DNA from: Candidatus Saccharimonadota bacterium
GTDB lineage: Bacteria > Patescibacteriota > Saccharimonadia > Saccharimonadales > Saccharimonadaceae
Reading direction: 5' to 3'
Assembly (NCBI GenBank): GCA_017510925.1
Contig: JAFWLT010000001.1
Span: forward strand, 1-64,000
DNA length: 64,000 nucleotides
The position numbers and the translations under genes are program-made. Position 1 is the first letter of the stretch; every line of letters starts with the position of its first letter. This document shows positions 7,540 to 16,696 of the stretch, in pieces. Below the pieces are notes generated by a model. It saw nothing but the letters and a program-made list of their open reading frames with translations. It was not told the origin of the DNA and made no database searches.

Positions 7540-8479
7540 CCACAAAATCTTCTATTTCAAAATCACCATTCACCCCAGCTACAGCAAGAAGTGGATTGAG
7601 ATCACGATATTCTTTGTGATATTTCAAAAAACACTCAGCTGCAAATTGCATTTTTGATAACTTTTTCTTGTCTACAGCATAAAGTCCACTGTGGTTTTTA
7701 CGCGTCTTTACCTCAGTAAAATAGATTTTTCCATCATAAGAAGACACAATATCAATTTCATAGAGCTTAGTTTTGAAATTTCTCGCCAAAATCAAATGAC
7801 CCTTGCTCTCAAGATAAGAAGCTGTAGCATCCTCACCTTTTTTCCCTATAGATGTTGTATTTTTTACAACACTTACATCAGCACCAGGCCTTTCAAATTC
7901 CACCATACTTTTAATCGGCTCAAAGCTCTTTCTATGCTCTGGCGAAATCCCAAATTCAGAGATCGCCGCCATATGTTTAGCCGTTCCATAACCTACGTGA
8001 CTAGAAAATCCATATTCCGGATATTTAGAATCTAGTTCACACATATATTTATCTCTGGCTACTTTTGCAATAATCGATGCAGCCGAAACTTCCTTCACAA
8101 GGTCATCTGCTTTTACCACGGTAGTTACATAATCGGACAATTTCGTGCCAGAAAGAAAATTTACTTTTCCATCAATTACTATCTGAGAAAAAGGTACGTG
8201 AAGTTTTTGAACCGACTTCACAGCCCTTGAGCAAGCTAGCCTTAGAGCTTCAGAAATTCCTACTTCATCAAGTTCAGAAGCAAAAACCCAGCCAAGCCCA
8301 AAGGCAGGAGCTTCTTTTAAAATTAATTCAGATAGAGCTTCTCTCTTTTTAGCAGATAGCTTTTTAGAATCTTTTAGCTCAGAAACCCACTCTGGTTTAG
8401 GATCTGGCAAAATTACTGCGCCAACAACAAGTGGCCCGGCAAGCGGGCCACGTCCAACTTCATCAATCCCAAGGATCAT
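7529..8479 (-). CDS. rnhB: Ribonuclease HII fused to a YraN (UPF0102) nuclease-like domain
   Basis: A 316-aa fusion. Residues about 1-200 are RNase HII: GIDEVGRGPLAGPLVVGAV with the catalytic Asp-Glu, KDSKKLS, and DGKVNF and AASIIAKVARD motifs. It removes RNA from RNA-DNA hybrids. Residues about 208-316 are YraN-like: GKKGEDATASYLESKGH, then EIDIV and FTEVKTR, the Asp and Glu-x-Lys of the restriction-endonuclease fold. In many bacteria rplS, rnhB and yraN are neighbours, so fusion of the last two is a natural step. The start overlaps the rplS stop (TAATG). Confidence 0.9.
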   Translation of the reverse strand: MILGIDEVGRGPLAGPLVVGAVILPDPKPEWVSELKDSKKLSAKKREALSELILKEAPAFGLGWVFASELDEVGISEALRLACSRAVKSVQKLHVPFSQIVIDGKVNFLSGTKLSDYVTTVVKADDLVKEVSAASIIAKVARDKYMCELDSKYPEYGFSSHVGYGTAKHMAAISEFGISPEHRKSFEPIKSMVEFERPGADVSVVKNTTSIGKKGEDATASYLESKGHLILARNFKTKLYEIDIVSSYDGKIYFTEVKTRKNHSGLYAVDKKKLSKMQFAAECFLKYHKEYRDLNPLLAVAGVNGDFEIEDFVVIR

Positions 8480-8997
8480 TAAGCCTCAGCTGGTTTATCT
8501 TCTTCAGCTGGTGCTTCAGTTTCAGCTGGCTTCTCTTCAGCTTTTGGAGCTTCTTCAACTTTTTCTTCTTTCTCCACCGGAGCTTCCTTAGCTTCTTCAG
8601 CTGGAGCTTCTTCCTCTACCTTTACATCATTTACTGCAGCTCTATCAAAATCCTTACCGGCGAGACGAGCAGATTTACCTGAACGTTCACGAAGATAAGA
8701 AAGATTATTGCGACGAACTTTAGAGCGCTTAGTAATCTCAATCTTTTCTACTAGTGGTGAGTGGATAAGGAAAGATTTCTCTACGCCTACACCAGAAGTA
8801 ACTTTGCGAACTACGATTCTTGCAGTGTGAGATTCTTTGCGATCTACACGGATCACTACACCTTCAAAAACCTGCAAACGGAATTTGCCACCTTCTTTAA
8901 TTTTCTGGGTCACTCTCACGGTGTCACCAGAACGCACATCAACAACTTTCTTCTTTTTCTGAGCGTCACCAATTTGTTTTAAAATAGAAAAACTCAT
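8479..8997 (-). CDS. rplS: Ribosomal protein L19 with acidic Ala/Glu/Pro tail
   Basis: A 172-aa protein. Residues 1-115 match bL19 (SGDTVRVTQKIKEGGKFRLQVFEGVVI, RSKVRRNNLSYLRERSGKSARL). The remaining 57 residues are a low-complexity tail of EAPAEE/KPAE repeats not found in typical 115-aa L19. AAAGGT precedes the ATG, and a TATAAA -10 lies about 12-18 nt upstream. It is the first gene of rplS-rnhB/yraN. Confidence 0.95.
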   Translation of the reverse strand: MSFSILKQIGDAQKKKKVVDVRSGDTVRVTQKIKEGGKFRLQVFEGVVIRVDRKESHTARIVVRKVTSGVGVEKSFLIHSPLVEKIEITKRSKVRRNNLSYLRERSGKSARLAGKDFDRAAVNDVKVEEEAPAEEAKEAPVEKEEKVEEAPKAEEKPAETEAPAEEDKPAEA

Positions 8998-9056
8998 AAT
9001 TTACCTTTATTTATACAATTACACATAATTTTACCACAGTTTTTAAGAAAACGCAA

Positions 9057-9632
9057 CTATTTTTTAAGGGCTAATTTAATTCTTTCCTCTACAGGCAAAC
9101 TTTTGTCCACCCCTTCAAGCGCAAGCGAAGCTTCTTTAAGGCTAAAACCAAGTGCCATCAGAGCATCAAGCGCTTCATCTGGTTCTTTGGAAGTTGGCGC
9201 ACTAGAAACTTCCGAAGTCCCATATTTGGATGGCGCCCCTACTTTATCCCTAAGATCTACGATCACGCGTTCAGCAGATTTTTTACCTACCCCGGAAGCT
9301 TTCGAGATAAATGCCGAGTCGGCATTTGCAATTGCGTTTCTCACTTCTTCAGCGTCAGACAAAGACAAAATCGCAATCCCGGCCTTTGGCCCCACACCCT
9401 GTACAGATATCAAAAGTTCAAATAATCTCTTAGCTGTAAGAGAGGAAAAACCGTATAGTTCTTCAGTATTTTCCCTCACAGCGTGATAAGTAAAAAACTT
9501 TTTCTCCTCACCAAGTCTGGCATCTTCATAGTCAAGCGTTGGCACCATTATTTCGTACCCAACACCACTTACATCAACCACTACAGAATTTCCAAATTTT
9601 TCGTCAATTACACCTTTAATATGAGAAATCAT
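9057..9632 (-). CDS. ruvA: Holliday junction DNA helicase subunit RuvA
   Basis: A 191-aa protein. N-terminal OB domain (MISHIKGVIDEKFGNSVVVDVSGVGYEIMV), helix-hairpin-helix motifs VQGVGPKAGIAIL and ASGVGKKSAERVIVDLRDK, and a C-terminal UBA-like domain (DEALDALMALGFSLKEASLALE). RuvA binds four-way junctions and loads RuvB. Its ATG overlaps the ruvC stop. ruvB is not in this window. Confidence 0.96.
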   Translation of the reverse strand: MISHIKGVIDEKFGNSVVVDVSGVGYEIMVPTLDYEDARLGEEKKFFTYHAVRENTEELYGFSSLTAKRLFELLISVQGVGPKAGIAILSLSDAEEVRNAIANADSAFISKASGVGKKSAERVIVDLRDKVGAPSKYGTSEVSSAPTSKEPDEALDALMALGFSLKEASLALEGVDKSLPVEERIKLALKK

Positions 9633-10159
9633 AATTTAATTTTATCACCTTTCGTATTAGAAAATTTATATTCATCATTTTTGCCATTTCTATACAAGAA
9701 ACCACAAGTAATCGCTGCAGCAAGAGCATCTGCTGCATCATCTGGTTTTGGCTTCTTTTCAAGCGAAAGCTCCATTTTTACCATCTCTTGCATCTGACTC
9801 TTAGATGCCGTCCCATAGCCAGTCAAAGTCTTTTTAATTTCGTTTGGTGTATATTCATAAACCGGCACTTTATTTTGCTCTGCTACAAGAAGCACTACAC
9901 CACGAGCTTCTGCCACTGCAATTCCCGTGGTGATATTTTTTGCAAAGAATAATTTTTCTACTGCTACCACTTCTGGTTTAGTCTCAGAGAAAACCTGAGA
10001 AAGAGAATCATAAAGTTCCAAAAGCCTAGACGGCAGTGGCGCATCTACTTTGGTAGTTACTGCCCCAAAATCTAGTGCTTTCATAGAAGCCCCAGAAGTA
10101 AAATCAATCAACCCAAATCCACAAATTCCAATTCCTGGGTCAATTCCTAAAATTCTCAT
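9629..10159 (-). CDS. ruvC: Crossover junction endodeoxyribonuclease RuvC
   Basis: A 176-aa RNase-H-fold resolvase. GIDPGIGICGFGL carries the first catalytic Asp (D7), VAVEKLFFAKN the Glu, and KPDDAADALAAAI the C-terminal acidic pair. It cuts Holliday junctions. It overlaps both neighbours by 4 nt in radA-ruvC-ruvA, so the three are probably translated as a coupled unit. Confidence 0.96.
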   Translation of the reverse strand: MRILGIDPGIGICGFGLIDFTSGASMKALDFGAVTTKVDAPLPSRLLELYDSLSQVFSETKPEVVAVEKLFFAKNITTGIAVAEARGVVLLVAEQNKVPVYEYTPNEIKKTLTGYGTASKSQMQEMVKMELSLEKKPKPDDAADALAAAITCGFLYRNGKNDEYKFSNTKGDKIKL

Positions 10160-11505
10160 TTTACAAACCTAATTAAAGTTTCACGAAGATCTCTTACCGG
10201 CACTACAAATTTATCTTTTACAGTAGCCGGCCCAATCGCGTGTTTAAAGCCAAGTTTTTTAGCCTCAGCAATCCTTTGGTCTGCTCTAAATGCCGAACGT
10301 ATCTCACCACCAAGCCCAACCTCACCAAATACCACATATTCTTCGCCAAGTTTTCGCCCTGCCACAGCCGAAGCAATCGCAATTGCTACAGCCAGATCGG
10401 CTGCCGAATCATTGAGCTTCATTCCCCCTACCACATTAATAAATATATCTTTATCAGATAATTTTAGCTTGGTTCGTTTTTCAAGCACGGCAATCAAAAG
10501 ATTCAACCGATTAAGATCAAAACCAGACGCTGTGCGTTTAGGATACCCATAATTAGATGGCGTAGCCAGCGCTTGAATTTCTACCAAAATTGGCCGGTTT
10601 CCGTTAAGTGTAGCAAGAATTACCGAACCATCTGTGTTCATTCTTTCAGAAAGAAGTGCTGCCGAAGGATTTTCTACTTCAGAAAGCCCCTTATCTAGCA
10701 TCTCAAAAATTGCTACCTCGTTGGTAGAACCAAACCGGTTCTTTACTGCCCTTACTGTTTTGAACCCACCATATCTATCACCTTCAAAATTCAGCACCAC
10801 ATCCACTAAATGTTCAAGCACCTTTGGCCCAGCCAAAGTTCCCTCTTTGGTTACGTGACCCACTATTACTACGGCTGTATCCGTAGCTTTAGCAGCTCTA
10901 ATAATTAAATTTCCACAATTTGTTACTTGCGAAACCGTACCAGGAGCTGAAGCGATTTCTGAAATTGCCAAAGTCTGAATAGAATCTACAATCACAAGAT
11001 CAAATTCGCCAGTTTCAATCGTTTTTGCGATATCATTTCCAGACGTAGATGCAGCAAAATTAAGTTTATCGGATTTAGCCCCAAGTCTAGTAGCGCGAAG
11101 TTTTACCTGCCCTGCCGATTCCTCACCAGAAATATAAAGTACATTATTTTTCTTAGCCACAGCAGCACAAATTTGCATAAGGAGCGTAGATTTGCCAATC
11201 CCTGGCTGCCCAGCAAGCAGCATTACTGATCCCTTCAAAATTCCACCACCGAGCACGACATCAAGATCACTAAACGAGGTAGAAAGTCTAGCCTTAGCAT
11301 CCGAAGGGATAATTGAATCTATTTTTACAAAATCCAGTTTTTTGCCAGAACTTTTTGCCTTGTCTATTGTAAGTTTTTTATCAGCCGTATCTTCTATCGC
11401 CTGCTCGATAAGCGAATTCCATTCGCCACAATTAGAGCACTGCCCTACCCATTTAGTGTAGGTAGCACCACACTGCTGACAAACAAATTGACTCCTCGCT
11501 TTCAT
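10156..11505 (-). CDS. radA: DNA repair protein RadA (Sms)
   Basis: A 449-aa protein. N-terminal zinc finger CQQCGATYTKWVGQCSNC, RecA-like ATPase with Walker A GQPGIGKST, Walker B LVIVDS, the RadA-specific KNRFGSTNE motif, and a C-terminal Lon-like domain (NVVGGMKLNDSAADLAVAIAIASA). RadA is a hexameric helicase for branch migration, and it helps natural transformation in other bacteria. First gene of the radA-ruvC-ruvA unit. Confidence 0.97.
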   Translation of the reverse strand: MKARSQFVCQQCGATYTKWVGQCSNCGEWNSLIEQAIEDTADKKLTIDKAKSSGKKLDFVKIDSIIPSDAKARLSTSFSDLDVVLGGGILKGSVMLLAGQPGIGKSTLLMQICAAVAKKNNVLYISGEESAGQVKLRATRLGAKSDKLNFAASTSGNDIAKTIETGEFDLVIVDSIQTLAISEIASAPGTVSQVTNCGNLIIRAAKATDTAVVIVGHVTKEGTLAGPKVLEHLVDVVLNFEGDRYGGFKTVRAVKNRFGSTNEVAIFEMLDKGLSEVENPSAALLSERMNTDGSVILATLNGNRPILVEIQALATPSNYGYPKRTASGFDLNRLNLLIAVLEKRTKLKLSDKDIFINVVGGMKLNDSAADLAVAIAIASAVAGRKLGEEYVVFGEVGLGGEIRSAFRADQRIAEAKKLGFKHAIGPATVKDKFVVPVRDLRETLIRFVK

Positions 11506-11514
11506 ATACTATAT

Positions 11515-11523
11515 ATTATAGCA
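11515..11523 (-). promoter_or_regulatory. Extended -10 promoter of radA
   Basis: TGCTATAAT ends 9 nt before the radA ATG. No Shine-Dalgarno site fits between them. Confidence 0.65.
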
Positions 11524-11525
11524 TA

Positions 11526-14471
11526 CTAATATCTTGGGGCTAATTCGTGCTGATATGTAGTATTGAGCGTGTCACTTTCGCCGGAGCCAGACATAAACTC
11601 ACCCCACATCAACATTGTAGAATCATAGTCAAAGATTTCTGCTGCCGAACCATCTGCAGGTACACCAAATTGGTCAGTCCTACCACCTTGGTTTGCGGCT
11701 GAACCAAAGGTTCTACCAAGTGTAAGGTAATCCGTCATTACTGTACCAAATACTTTAAGTTGATTAGATCTAGCTGGATTACTTACATCACCACCACCAG
11801 AACAAGTATCAGTATGCCCACCTGGCGCAGTGATAAGAATTGCATCTACTTCATTTACGTTGCAGCCAATATAGAAGTTTTGCGCATAAATTATTACTTT
11901 TGGAATTGCCCCAATATGATCATAGGCGCCATTGTTGTATCTAAGATCGCCATTAATCGTCACCGAGCCACTAGCTTTCACCAGATATGTAGTATTTTGT
12001 GGAATATTGCCACTCACAAACAAATTTCCACCAGATACATAGTAAATATTTTTATTATTTGCACTTTCAAGTTTTCTACAAGTTCCACCCCAAACACTGC
12101 CACAAGAACCCTTATCAGTACCAGAGCCAATCCAATAGTTAATTAATTCTTGACGTTTTTGTGGATTTTGTATCATCTCACTATTAATCTTAGAGGCCCC
12201 AACTGTATTAGTACTAGAACAATTATTGGCAAAACTCAGTGGCGATCTAGCCCTACAAAATTCGCCCGTAGTGCCAGCACCAGCATAATTGGTGTTCAAC
12301 CCAGTTGCTGCACCAGATGCTACTGTAGAGGTTAAACCATCTCTTAAGATTACACTTTCTTCTACCCAAGAACCAAAGTTGATTGTAGCGATCGAGCCAC
12401 CACCTGTTATTGCAAAGCAAACGCTGCCACAAAGGTTGCTCTTACCAGAGAAATAACTACTATAAAGATTGCGTTTTGCGCCAACATACGCGTTAACGTT
12501 ACCTACCGAATAGAGGCTATCACCCCAAACTTGGAAAGTTGGTTTTTTAGAAATAATCTGACAATCTGGCATACCATATTTCCACATACCATCACCGGCA
12601 GAATCACCAGTTACATCATCTGCGCCACTAGTATATGGAGTCACAGCCGTCACAAAGCACATATAATCTCCAGCTGCTGCATCAAAGATATTATAAGTCC
12701 CTGCCATTCCTGGTACGTCTTCTGTAGAACCACCCAGATTACCACCTGCATTAAGATCTTTCATGGAGACTCTCATTATTTCCACACATTGCTTAGCATC
12801 AATCATATCGCAACCAGCCATACCAGATATAGCATCAGCCCCACCACCATCACTCTGATCGGTGACGTAAGCAAACAATGCTACATCTGCATACGGCACT
12901 ACCGTAGCATAATCGGCAATTGTTAAACTATTATATTTAGTACCTACAGTCACCCAGGCTCTATTTACAGTAATACCATACTCACCAGAGTATATATCAT
13001 TATGAGCTATTTCTACACCAGTAGTATTTTTAAAGTTATATGGAATTATTACTCTAGCCTTATCTCTAGCTATACCACCATCTACCGAAGCAGGTTTAAT
13101 CGCATTAGAAAATCTATTTGTACAAATCGGATCCCAATACGCACCACCCGGACCAGGACCATTAGGGTCATGACAAGTATGTGGGCCAGTACCGTTAGGA
13201 CCACACGGATAGTCATAATGATCTACCCAGTCATATATTACGTGCTCTGGCAAATCTTCCTCAATTTCTGCTTCCTTTGGTGAGCCAGTCCAAGCATTCT
13301 GCGTCAATATATTACCAGTATCACTACGTTTGGTGGTACCCATACCACGACCACCTTCTCTTTCAAAATCAGCTTGCCAAGTATACTTACCGGGGCCATA
13401 ATCACCACCAGCCGCGCCACCAAGATCTGCTCCTACTTCATATTTATTCTCCCACTTCCCAATATATCGCTCATAACCTTTGTATAGTTGCATATAACCA
13501 ACCGTTGGCGAATACCCCATACATTGATCTTCGTATACGAGTGACCTATATGGCTCATAAGACCAAGAATTTTCAGCCCCACCATTTACGAAAGTTCCAT
13601 TAATATCTGAAACATCAGTAAACGCCGTAGCTTGCACGCCTGGATAATAACAGCTATGCCATTCAATAAAGTCTGTCGGCATCGCATAAATCGGCCCAAT
13701 AAAATCTGGATTACCATTATCGTTGCCCTCTGGATTATCATGGTGCCAAGCCCCAGACATAGTATTACCAAACCTACCAGATGTATTTCTAACTTTTACC
13801 ACGATAGAAGTTCTACCATAATTCTCATTAGAATAGCGATATGAATTAGGCATCCAAACCTCACAGAGCGGCCCATGTATAATCTCCTCTTCCTCTTCAA
13901 TCAAATAAATATCCGTCCAATCATAGTCAGTACTGGCCCCATCACTGTGAGTACGTACAACTTTTACTTTCTTGTGATATATAATAGCGTTACCACGCTG
14001 GATTTTTTCTGCTACAGCTTTAAATCTTGCAATATCGAGAGTAGCTGACTTGGTGGTCACATTCCCCCACGGAGCTCCACGCGTAAAATTATCATAACCA
14101 GAAATAGAACCACCATCTTCTTCAATTCTCATTGCTGAAGATGTATCGGTCCTATCCGTACACATACCATAAAGACTCAGTGGCGCCGTAGCAGCACCCT
14201 TTGGCACCGTAATCCAAACTTCCGTTGAAACCGAGTCGCTAGCCGAACCCAACCATGAAGCGCAAGCGTTCTGGTTTCTATATGAAGCCTTTTGACAAGC
14301 GTACTGAATAGAAGGTAGGTGCCCTCTTCCACCACTGTTTGCGATACACCTATCATAGCCACCAGGATAAAACTGCCCGGCGTAGGCTGCATCACCCAAC
14401 GCAAAAATTACCCCCAATATAGAAAATACGAGAACCAAAGATACCCCCGGAATAATCTTTATTCTCGCCAT
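11526..14471 (-). CDS. 981-aa secreted Cys/Gly/Tyr-rich surface protein, unknown family
   Basis: Signal peptide about 1-31 (DAAYA|GQF) and no obvious C-terminal membrane anchor. The mature protein is rich in Gly, Asn, Tyr and Trp, with many scattered cysteines suited to disulfides, including a PNGTGPHTCHDPNGPGPGG-like loop. Near residues 820-900 a strand-rich segment (VKASGSVTINGDLRYN, IIYAQNFYIGCNVNEVDAILI) looks like a repetitive beta structure. The N-terminal codons overlap the upstream membrane protein gene by 13 nt, which suggests coupling. I do not recognise the family; an adhesin or appendage role is a guess. Confidence 0.6.
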   Translation of the reverse strand: MARIKIIPGVSLVLVFSILGVIFALGDAAYAGQFYPGGYDRCIANSGGRGHLPSIQYACQKASYRNQNACASWLGSASDSVSTEVWITVPKGAATAPLSLYGMCTDRTDTSSAMRIEEDGGSISGYDNFTRGAPWGNVTTKSATLDIARFKAVAEKIQRGNAIIYHKKVKVVRTHSDGASTDYDWTDIYLIEEEEEIIHGPLCEVWMPNSYRYSNENYGRTSIVVKVRNTSGRFGNTMSGAWHHDNPEGNDNGNPDFIGPIYAMPTDFIEWHSCYYPGVQATAFTDVSDINGTFVNGGAENSWSYEPYRSLVYEDQCMGYSPTVGYMQLYKGYERYIGKWENKYEVGADLGGAAGGDYGPGKYTWQADFEREGGRGMGTTKRSDTGNILTQNAWTGSPKEAEIEEDLPEHVIYDWVDHYDYPCGPNGTGPHTCHDPNGPGPGGAYWDPICTNRFSNAIKPASVDGGIARDKARVIIPYNFKNTTGVEIAHNDIYSGEYGITVNRAWVTVGTKYNSLTIADYATVVPYADVALFAYVTDQSDGGGADAISGMAGCDMIDAKQCVEIMRVSMKDLNAGGNLGGSTEDVPGMAGTYNIFDAAAGDYMCFVTAVTPYTSGADDVTGDSAGDGMWKYGMPDCQIISKKPTFQVWGDSLYSVGNVNAYVGAKRNLYSSYFSGKSNLCGSVCFAITGGGSIATINFGSWVEESVILRDGLTSTVASGAATGLNTNYAGAGTTGEFCRARSPLSFANNCSSTNTVGASKINSEMIQNPQKRQELINYWIGSGTDKGSCGSVWGGTCRKLESANNKNIYYVSGGNLFVSGNIPQNTTYLVKASGSVTINGDLRYNNGAYDHIGAIPKVIIYAQNFYIGCNVNEVDAILITAPGGHTDTCSGGGDVSNPARSNQLKVFGTVMTDYLTLGRTFGSAANQGGRTDQFGVPADGSAAEIFDYDSTMLMWGEFMSGSGESDTLNTTYQHELAPRY

Positions 14472-15019
14472 TCTATCCCCTTTTCATCAAGCATTTCATC
14501 AATACTTTTAATACTTGGGTCTCTATCTTTCGCGATTCCAATATATTGTTCATACGTAGCATAATCATGATAAGATAATGCTGTGGTCGCTACCATTTCT
14601 GCTGATCTAGCCGTCAGAAGCACATCGTTTGCTCTTATTAACCCATTCATAATTTCTTCTTTTTTTGTTTCGTCATCCGGGCCATAAGTTGCAAACATGG
14701 TGAGATAGTAGTCCTGCTCCAACATAGCCCTTGCACCTCTATTTTCAGCAGCGTCGATTTTCTCTTTTATCACTTTTAAAAGATCTTCACCTTCTAAATT
14801 TTCTTTAACAATTCTGTCAGCAATTTCTTCATTATCAACATAATAAGCAAACAACGTCTCATCATACTCATCGTTAACACTAGGCGCTATTTGAGGTTCG
14901 TTATTTCGAGTCACCAAAATCACTACAATAGCGACAACAAGTCCTACAATTATTACACCGAGGACAGAAAGCAAAACTACCCATTTTTTTCTATCCTCAC
15001 CCACTTTCTCCACTTTCAT
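14459..15019 (-). CDS. Single-pass membrane protein with helical extracellular domain
   Basis: A 186-aa protein with a basic N-terminus, a membrane helix (about 12-37) and a largely alpha-helical acidic outer domain (about 45-186) suggestive of TPR-like packing, not identified further. It overlaps the start of the 981-aa secreted protein and may help its export or anchoring. A TGCTAAAAT -10 ends 6 nt before the ATG. Confidence 0.6.
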   Translation of the reverse strand: MKVEKVGEDRKKWVVLLSVLGVIIVGLVVAIVVILVTRNNEPQIAPSVNDEYDETLFAYYVDNEEIADRIVKENLEGEDLLKVIKEKIDAAENRGARAMLEQDYYLTMFATYGPDDETKKEEIMNGLIRANDVLLTARSAEMVATTALSYHDYATYEQYIGIAKDRDPSIKSIDEMLDEKGIEWRE

Positions 15020-15025
15020 ACCCCC

Positions 15026-15034
15026 ATTTTAGCA
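15026..15034 (-). promoter_or_regulatory. Leaderless extended -10 promoter (TGCTAAAAT)
   Basis: It ends 6 nt before the ATG at 15019. A G-run between them could act as a weak Shine-Dalgarno site if transcription began earlier. Confidence 0.5.
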
Positions 15035-15059
15035 TAACTAAAATAATTTGACTATATTT

Positions 15060-16283
15060 TTATGCTATTTTTTTTCTAAGCCATTCATCGGCAGGCCCTG
15101 CCGTCATCAAAATCACCAAATAGCCATCATTATTATACTTAGAAATCTCATTCCAAAGCTCATCATTCATTTCTGCCGGCTCAGCCACTTCTGCATTATT
15201 AAGTCCATTAATAAAATCCATTGGCGTTAAAATTGGCAAACTCTCATCTTCACGCGTAAGGTAAGTTGGTAGCCAAAAAATTCTAGTAGCACCAATAAAC
15301 GCATCATAATAAAGATCCTGCACCTCGTGTTGGCGCGTATTTTGATGTGGCTGATATACCACAACCACACCCTTTTTGCCTTTAATATCCATTTCATCAA
15401 GCGCCACATCCATCGTTGCTTTAATTTCTTCTGGGTGATGTGCATAATCCGTATAAATTCCATCTGCTAATTTTTCAAACCTTCTTCCCACACCAGGAAA
15501 TTCATTTAGAACTTTTATAATCTCGTCATCAGAAATTTCAAGCCCCTCATTTTTAACAATTTTTTTCACGGCTTCAAATGCTAAACCAGCATCAAATCTT
15601 CTAGCCTCACCAGCCAATTTAAAATCTTCAAAATTACATTCAGAAATTATCATTTCACTCTGCGATTTAAATTGTTCAAATGCTGCTACATATTCTTCTG
15701 GTGTTTTATAAATATCCGGATGATCATAGCTTACACTCACAATCACGGCAAGCCAAGGATGAAACTTCAAGAAATTCCGGTCATACTCGTCAGCCTCATA
15801 GATAAAATATTTATCACCATCTTTATAGGACCCAGAAGTAGCAAATCCCAAAGTCGTCCCCACTACATACGATACCGGAAGGCCAAGTCTAATACATGTC
15901 CAAATAATCATAGAAGTAGTAGTAGTTTTGCCGTGTGTACCAGCTACACCAACCATCTTAAGCCCAAGTTTTTCTACCAAAAATTCCGTAAGATTATCAC
16001 GTTTAGAAATTCTAATTCCAGCTTCTTTTGCGATTTTCATTTCTGGAGCACCTAAAGGAAGCGCTGAAGTATGTACAAACCACTCCACGCCATCCTCGAT
16101 TTTGGATTTCAAAAACTCACCATCTTGCTCACCAATTTTTACATCTACGCCAGCATCAACAAGTTCTTGATAAATTGCGCCCTCATGAAGATCTGAGCCA
16201 CAAACAGAAATTCCAGCCTTTGCAGCCATCAAAGCTAGTGGTCCCATACCAGTTCCAGATATACCCGAAATATAAATTTTCAT
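15060..16283 (-). CDS. murC: Mur ligase, probably UDP-N-acetylmuramate--L-alanine ligase MurC
   Basis: A 407-aa protein from MKIYISG; the in-frame codons upstream are promoter sequence. N-terminal Rossmann-like GISGTGMGPLA, central ATPase GVAGTHGKTTTTSM, YEADEYDRNF and SYDHPDIY, then C-terminal YTDYAHHPEEIKATM and VYQPHQNTR. It ligates an amino acid to UDP-MurNAc in peptidoglycan synthesis. EADEYD is also typical of Mpl recycling ligases, so Mpl is the main alternative. murB lies at 35.7 kb. Confidence 0.88.
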   Translation of the reverse strand: MKIYISGISGTGMGPLALMAAKAGISVCGSDLHEGAIYQELVDAGVDVKIGEQDGEFLKSKIEDGVEWFVHTSALPLGAPEMKIAKEAGIRISKRDNLTEFLVEKLGLKMVGVAGTHGKTTTTSMIIWTCIRLGLPVSYVVGTTLGFATSGSYKDGDKYFIYEADEYDRNFLKFHPWLAVIVSVSYDHPDIYKTPEEYVAAFEQFKSQSEMIISECNFEDFKLAGEARRFDAGLAFEAVKKIVKNEGLEISDDEIIKVLNEFPGVGRRFEKLADGIYTDYAHHPEEIKATMDVALDEMDIKGKKGVVVVYQPHQNTRQHEVQDLYYDAFIGATRIFWLPTYLTREDESLPILTPMDFINGLNNAEVAEPAEMNDELWNEISKYNNDGYLVILMTAGPADEWLRKKIA

Positions 16284-16291
16284 GATATAAT
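16283..16291 (+). promoter_or_regulatory. Extended -10 promoter of tsaE
   Basis: TGATATAAT ends 9 nt before the tsaE ATG and begins within the murC start codon. Confidence 0.65.
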
Positions 16292-16292
16292 T

Positions 16293-16298
16293 ATTATA
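16293..16298 (-). promoter_or_regulatory. -10 promoter of murC
   Basis: TATAAT ends 9 nt before the murC ATG. The 17-bp gap between the two start codons holds both divergent -10 elements. Confidence 0.6.
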
Positions 16299-16300
16299 CA

Positions 16301-16696
16301 ATGAAAATCAATTCTGAACAAGAGATGATAGAGCTAGGCAACACCATAGATTTAAAATCTAATGTGATTGAATTAATTGGTGATGTTGGCGCCGGCAAAA
16401 CCACATTTGTACGTGGTTTAGCTAAAAGTTTAGGCGTAGAAGAAAATATCACTAGCCCAAGCTTTACTATCTCTAAGTCTTATGCTGGCAAATCAAAAAA
16501 TTTGATCCATTACGATTTTTATCGTCTAGATGATCCTGGTATTATGGCTGAAGATTTAGAAGAAAATATCAAAGATCCTAATAATATTGTAGTCATAGAA
16601 TGGTCCGATACCGTTAAAAATCTTTTGCCAGAAAATCATATGATCGTAAATATTAAATACAATGATGATGATACTCGTGAGGTAGAAATATCATGA
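16301..16696 (+). CDS. tsaE: tRNA t6A synthesis ATPase TsaE
   Basis: A 131-aa P-loop protein: Walker A GDVGAGKTTFVRGLA, switch SPSFTISKSY, HYDFYRLDDP and a late VIEWSD. TsaE drives the TsaBDE complex that makes N6-threonylcarbamoyl-adenosine on ANN-decoding tRNAs. The stop overlaps the start of the tsaB-like gene (ATGA). Confidence 0.95.
   Translation: MKINSEQEMIELGNTIDLKSNVIELIGDVGAGKTTFVRGLAKSLGVEENITSPSFTISKSYAGKSKNLIHYDFYRLDDPGIMAEDLEENIKDPNNIVVIEWSDTVKNLLPENHMIVNIKYNDDDTREVEIS

Noticed and set aside
12531-13844. Several plus-strand open frames opposite the 981-aa gene
   Set aside because: No start signals, no recognisable proteins, and codon pattern follows the minus strand.
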